Source: Candidatus Sulfotelmatobacter sp. (GTDB lineage: Bacteria > Eisenbacteria > RBG-16-71-46). From it: a stretch of 32,963 nucleotides of DNA. The position numbers were made by a program, and so were the translations under genes. Location: the NCBI GenBank assembly GCA_035498555.1, contig DATKAB010000138.1, positions 1-32,963 on the forward strand, given 5' to 3'. The notes beneath the pieces are model-generated. The model did not search any database and had not been told where the DNA came from. It saw nothing but the letters and a program-made list of their open reading frames with translations. This document shows positions 30,299-32,963 of the stretch, piece after piece (position 1 is the stretch's first letter; every line of letters starts with the position of its first letter).

Positions 30299-30801
30299 GC
30301 GGATGTCCTCCGAAAGGAGTCTCGAGAATCGTTCGGGGGCACGCCGAGCCGAGCCGCGAGAGTTTCGAGCTCGGCGGTGGCGAGCACACGGGAAGCCACC
30401 GCGAACACGGTGGCTTCCTCCTTCTGAATGTGCAGTCGGAGCAGGTCCACGAAGTCGCGCAGCTCCACTCGCACCCGACCATCGCGCACCATTCCGGCCG
30501 GCGAGTCGAGCAGCGCGCTCAAGTCCCCCAGCATCTGGCGCAGCTCCGCGTGCTCCGCCTCTAGCGGACCAAGCGTCACGCTCGCCATTGGCAGCGTTCG
30601 AGCCAGCACGGGGAACAACACGTCCTCCTCGGACCGCATGTGGGTCGCGAACTGGCGCTCGAGGTGCTCGATCAGTTCGCGCACCGCCGGCTCCCGAATC
30701 GAACCCGCCGGCCCCATGCCGGTGTTCGACGCGCGCTCGAGATCCTCGAGCCGCTCGAGGACGCCAGCGTGGTCCTCGCGAAGCCTCTGAAACGCATCCA
30801 C
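30295..30801 (-). CDS. Hemerythrin-like (HHE cation-binding) protein
   Basis: 168 aa four-helix bundle with di-iron ligands in the right places: His10 (REDHAGVL), His54 and Glu58 (FATHMRSEEDVLF), His82 (EAEHAELR), and His122 with Glu126 (LRLHIQKEEATVF). The start is GTG 30801, with GGGGGGAGGG about 10 nt upstream; there is no ATG nearby. No signal peptide, so cytoplasmic. Proteins of this kind bind O2 or NO or take part in repair of damaged iron-sulfur clusters. As the first gene of the nos operon it may protect or report on NO or O2 during denitrification. That role is inferred from position. Confidence 0.9.
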   Translation of the reverse strand: MDAFQRLREDHAGVLERLEDLERASNTGMGPAGSIREPAVRELIEHLERQFATHMRSEEDVLFPVLARTLPMASVTLGPLEAEHAELRQMLGDLSALLDSPAGMVRDGRVRVELRDFVDLLRLHIQKEEATVFAVASRVLATAELETLAARLGVPPNDSRDSFRRTSA

Positions 30802-30878
30802 CGGCTTGATGCCCTCCCCCCGAGCCGGGTGGTCGGCCCCGTCTCAAGGAAAGGATCGACGCCGGCGCCGGACCCGGG

Positions 30879-30894
30879 TATGACGCGGGTCATA
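30879..30894. promoter_or_regulatory. Crp/Fnr-type palindrome between the nos operon and its regulator
   Basis: TATGAC (30879-30884), GCGG, GTCATA (30889-30894): two perfect 6-bp arms with a 4-bp centre, the spacing of Fnr/Dnr/FixK sites (TTGAT-N4-ATCAA). The arms share TnTGAC-like bases with the family, not the exact Fnr sequence. Counting 41.5 bp from its centre toward the nos operon puts the start near 30845. A GATCCT at 30857-30852 would serve as a weak -10, which fits a class II activator site. Confidence 0.55.
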
Positions 30895-30981
30895 TCCGGA
30901 GCCGATTTCCTGCCCGGCCCCCGGTGGGGGAAAATGCTCACGATGCAGGTTGGTACCCGGTTTCACCGTCAGGAGATACCC

Positions 30982-31731
30982 GTGTCCCAGCGAACTCCCG
31001 GGCCGGCCGAAGGCTCGCGTAACGCGCTGATGAAGGAGCGTGTCGAGGCGGCGGTGCACTCACTGCCGGTGCTCCAGGGCCTCGCGCGCGAGGATCAGTC
31101 GCGCATCGCGCGGCTCGCGACGCTGCGCGACTTCGAGCGCGGGGAATGGATCTGGCGGGCCGGCGATGCGTCGGAGCAGCTGACCCTGATCGTCCACGGG
31201 CGGGTCAAGATCGTCCGCCACGCCGAGCAGGACGACGTGATCCTCGAGATCTTCGGCGAAGGCGAGCCGGTCGGCGCGATTGCGGTGTACAACGGCTTCC
31301 CCTATCCGGCGAGCGCAGCGGCGCTCGAACCCACCACCCTGCTCTGCATTCCTCGGCGTGAATACTTCGAATTGCTCGATCGCCATCCCGAGGTCGCCCG
31401 CGCCGTGATCCGTGAGCTGACGCGCCTGAACCTGTCGCTGACGCGCAAGCTCGAGGAATCGAGGAGCCAGCGCGTCGATGTTCGCATCGCGCAGCTGTTC
31501 CTGACGCTGGCCGAGCGGATGGGTCGCGAGAGCGCCGACGGTGTCGAGGTTCCGCTCGAGCTCACCCGCCACGAGATCGCGCAGCTGGTGGGCACCACGG
31601 TCGAGACCGCGATCCGGGTGATGTCGCGTTGGGGTCGCGAGGGGTTGCTGCTCACCGGCGAGGGCCGCTTCGTGATTCCCTCGCTCGAACGCCTCGAGGA
31701 GGCGGCGCGAGGCTCCGCCGACGCTACCTGA
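30982..31731 (+). CDS. Crp/Fnr-family transcriptional regulator (Dnr-like)
   Basis: 249 aa from GTG 30982, which has AGGAG 6-7 nt upstream; ATGs at 30934 and 30943 would extend it. The cyclic-nucleotide-binding-fold sensor spans about residues 25-145 (WIWRAGDASEQLTLIVHGRVKIV, EIFGEGEPVGAIAVYNGFPYPASA). A dimerisation helix follows, then a winged helix with LTRHEIAQLVGTTVETAIRVMSRWGREGLL, whose E-T-A-I-R is the DNA-recognition segment. No N-terminal cysteine cluster of Fnr is present, so it is not a [4Fe-4S] O2 sensor; Dnr/NnrR-type haem NO sensing is a possibility. It is divergent from the nos operon with a palindrome in between, so nos activation is the likely job. It overlaps the convergent protease gene by 8 bp. 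Confidence 0.9.
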   Translation: MSQRTPGPAEGSRNALMKERVEAAVHSLPVLQGLAREDQSRIARLATLRDFERGEWIWRAGDASEQLTLIVHGRVKIVRHAEQDDVILEIFGEGEPVGAIAVYNGFPYPASAAALEPTTLLCIPRREYFELLDRHPEVARAVIRELTRLNLSLTRKLEESRSQRVDVRIAQLFLTLAERMGRESADGVEVPLELTRHEIAQLVGTTVETAIRVMSRWGREGLLLTGEGRFVIPSLERLEEAARGSADAT

Positions 31732-32425
31732 AGAACAGGTGCGCGAACCGCGCCTCGAGATTCCAGTAGATGATCGCGACCGCGGTCACGTCGAAGGCGG
31801 CGTGGGCGATCATGAGCGGCCAGATCTGCCGCGTGAGGACATAGATCGTCCCGAACGCCAGGCCGACGACCGCCGCCTGTTCGGCGCCCACGCGACCCTG
31901 ATCCGGGAGATGCGCGGCGGCGAACACCGCGGTGGTGAGCAGCACGATCGCGGCTCGCGCACCGACGCCGCGGCCGAGCCCGGCTTCCAGACGCAGGAAC
32001 AGGAACGAGCGGAACAGCAGCTCTTCGCCGAATCCCGCGCCCACGATCACCATGAAAAGCACGCCGGGCAGCGCGGCGCGATTGCCCACCAGGAAATGGT
32101 AGGCATGATTGACCGGGTCGGCGCCGAGCAACGGCAGCACCACCGACTTGAGCGCTAGCTTGAGCGCGATTCCGAATCCCAGGCTGGCCAGCACGGTCCA
32201 GCCAACGCGCCGGCCACGTCGGAATCCCAGCTCCTCCCAACCGGTGCCCGACAGCGCCGCCCATAGCAGCACCGGCAGCGATTTCAAAGGTCCGAGCACG
32301 GCTGCGAGCGCCAGCGCGAGGATCGTGCCGAGGATTCCCACCGGGCCGAGACCTCGGAGTTGCGCGGGGAGGCGATCGTCGTCGGCCGGGCGCTCGGGCT
32401 CGAGAGGCGGCGGCGCGATTCTCAC
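31724..32425 (-). CDS. CPBP-family intramembrane metalloprotease
   Basis: 233 aa with about six hydrophobic segments after a Pro-rich head. The three catalytic motifs of the CAAX/ABI (CPBP) family are present: EExxxR in GFGEELLFRSF (about residues 131-141), FxxxH in VFAAAHLPDQG, and the last His in LMIAHAAFD. These enzymes cleave within the membrane or process prenylated or peptide substrates; bacteriocin self-immunity is one known role, but no bacteriocin genes are near. The start is GTG 32425, overlapping the stop of the glycosylase gene (GTGA), so it is the second gene of that unit. Confidence 0.9.
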   Translation of the reverse strand: MRIAPPPLEPERPADDDRLPAQLRGLGPVGILGTILALALAAVLGPLKSLPVLLWAALSGTGWEELGFRRGRRVGWTVLASLGFGIALKLALKSVVLPLLGADPVNHAYHFLVGNRAALPGVLFMVIVGAGFGEELLFRSFLFLRLEAGLGRGVGARAAIVLLTTAVFAAAHLPDQGRVGAEQAAVVGLAFGTIYVLTRQIWPLMIAHAAFDVTAVAIIYWNLEARFAHLFFR

Positions 32426-32850
32426 CGGCGCTCCCAGCTCTCGACCGGGCCCGGCCGGAGCCGAAACAGGGGATGCGGCTCAGGCCGGACCACGCGCCGC
32501 CACCGGCGGTGGAGGGCCGGGCTGCGGCGCCGGAGCTTGTGCATCAAGTGGCGCCATTCGAACGCCAGTTGCCCGCGGGTGGCGACGAGGCGCGTGCGCG
32601 AGCGGGCCGGGCGGATCTTGCGGCGATCGAACGCGTAGCCGCGCGCTTCGGCCTCGAGCAGGACGTGCGCCAGATACGCGTCGATCCACTGGCGGGGCAA
32701 GGGCTGGAGCCGAAACCGCTCGAGCTGAGGGTGTCGCCGGTAGCCGCGCGTTTGGCCGCGCAGCACCGCTCGCGCGAGCAGTCCCTCACGCCAGAGCGCG
32801 ACCAGTCCCCGGGCGTCGAGATATCGCGGGTGGAGCGTCCAGAGTCTCAT
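32422..32850 (-). CDS. Pyrimidine-dimer DNA glycosylase-like protein
   Basis: 142 aa. MRLWTLHPRYLDARGLVALWREGLLARAVL and GYRRHPQLERFR match the Pyr_excise family (T4 endonuclease V-like), including the repeated R-L-W...HP..LD opening and the A-x-L-V..W pattern. The family excises UV-induced pyrimidine dimers by glycosylase/AP-lyase action using the N-terminal amine; in T4 endonuclease V that residue is Thr2, while here Arg follows Met, as in many bacterial members. I took ATG 32850 because the upstream extension (to 32925) lacks family features. It precedes the protease with a GTGA overlap. Confidence 0.82.
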   Translation of the reverse strand: MRLWTLHPRYLDARGLVALWREGLLARAVLRGQTRGYRRHPQLERFRLQPLPRQWIDAYLAHVLLEAEARGYAFDRRKIRPARSRTRLVATRGQLAFEWRHLMHKLRRRSPALHRRWRRVVRPEPHPLFRLRPGPVESWERR

Positions 32851-32963
32851 GGTCGGACCTGCAGGTTGTGCGGCGGAGAATGTTGATGGCCGGGGTCGTG
32901 CACTGCGATCCCGACCATGCCGCATTCGGACACGTCGTTCACCCCTCCCTTCTGCCCCAGGCC
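32847..32963 (-). CDS. Possible 3' end or small frame coupled to the glycosylase
   Basis: A 38-codon frame open to the window edge whose stop TGA overlaps the glycosylase ATG (ATGA). GGGAGGGG near 32940-32947 precedes an internal GTG at 32933, which would give a 28-residue peptide rich in His (HDPGHQHSPPHN). It could be the C-terminus of a gene beyond the edge, a short coupled ORF, or chance in an untranslated leader. Confidence 0.2.
   Translation of the reverse strand, partial: GLGQKGGVNDVSECGMVGIAVHDPGHQHSPPHNLQVRP

Noticed and set aside
30982-31731. Calling the nos-adjacent regulator Fnr
   Set aside because: The N-terminal cysteine cluster needed for the [4Fe-4S] sensor is absent, so only Crp/Fnr family membership is claimed.
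1-32963. CRISPR arrays, tRNA or rRNA genes, insertion sequences
   Set aside because: I scanned for regularly spaced repeats, tRNA-like cloverleaf ends and transposase motifs and saw none.

Overview
The window is a compact, very GC-rich bacterial chromosome segment carrying about 32 protein genes. I see no rRNA, tRNA, CRISPR array or insertion sequence. The organism looks like a Gram-negative (diderm) bacterium: it has LPS heptose genes, a TonB C-terminal-domain lipoprotein and a clade II, lipoprotein-type nitrous oxide reductase. A secreted Cys-rich protein beginning GGFNIAWNDCG and a remnant that resembles a FlgD/Por-type C-terminal sorting domain point to the FCB side of the tree. A Candidatus Eisenbacteria-like or Gemmatimonadota-like lineage is my best guess, but it is an inference, not a measurement.

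Layout. 1-2554 (minus): the edge of an unknown gene, a secreted Cys-rich protein, and the split ADP-heptose pair hldE-C/hldA. 2635-6657: a tandem-GNAT protein, a TonB-domain lipoprotein, a UroD/MtaA-like protein with an intact HxC...C zinc site, and two exported thioredoxin-fold proteins without the peroxidatic cysteine. 6669-11174: a soluble hybrid histidine kinase, a ComM/YifB AAA+ protein and an AmpG-like MFS transporter. 11266-15887: a sorting-domain remnant, a YceI-TPR fusion, a CrtO-like acyltransferase coupled to a polysaccharide deacetylase, and a UbiB kinase. 15794-20004: a minus-strand run of prim-pol, dienelactone-hydrolase-like protein, phosphoribosyltransferase and PRPP-synthetase-like protein, with a plus-strand UPF0104 membrane protein lying antisense inside the prim-pol frame. 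20572-23618: DinB-like, membrane protein, isoprenylcysteine methyltransferase-like and SpoIIE-type phosphatase.

The centrepiece is 23621-30801, a seven-gene minus-strand nitrous oxide reduction operon: hemerythrin, lipoprotein cytochrome c, nosZ, (13-bp hairpin), nosD fused to an N-terminal membrane module, nosF, a small ligandless cupredoxin-like membrane-anchored protein, and nosY. A Crp/Fnr regulator is divergently encoded at 30982-31731, and a 6-4-6 palindrome of Crp/Fnr type sits between it and the operon. NosZ would reduce N2O to N2 in the periplasm. The cytochrome c and the NosD membrane module are the likely electron-delivery or maturation parts, since nosR, nosX and nosL are absent. 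The right end holds a CPBP-family protease and a pyrimidine-dimer glycosylase.

Gene ends are very tight: ATGA/GTGA overlaps are the rule within operons, and convergent genes overlap or nearly touch. Several genes have a promoter of the form TTGnCn-N17-TAnnnn whose -10 lies only 6-9 nt before the start codon and which lacks a Shine-Dalgarno, so leaderless transcripts are predicted. The clearest case is a back-to-back pair between hldA and the GNAT gene whose two -35 boxes form one perfect inverted repeat.
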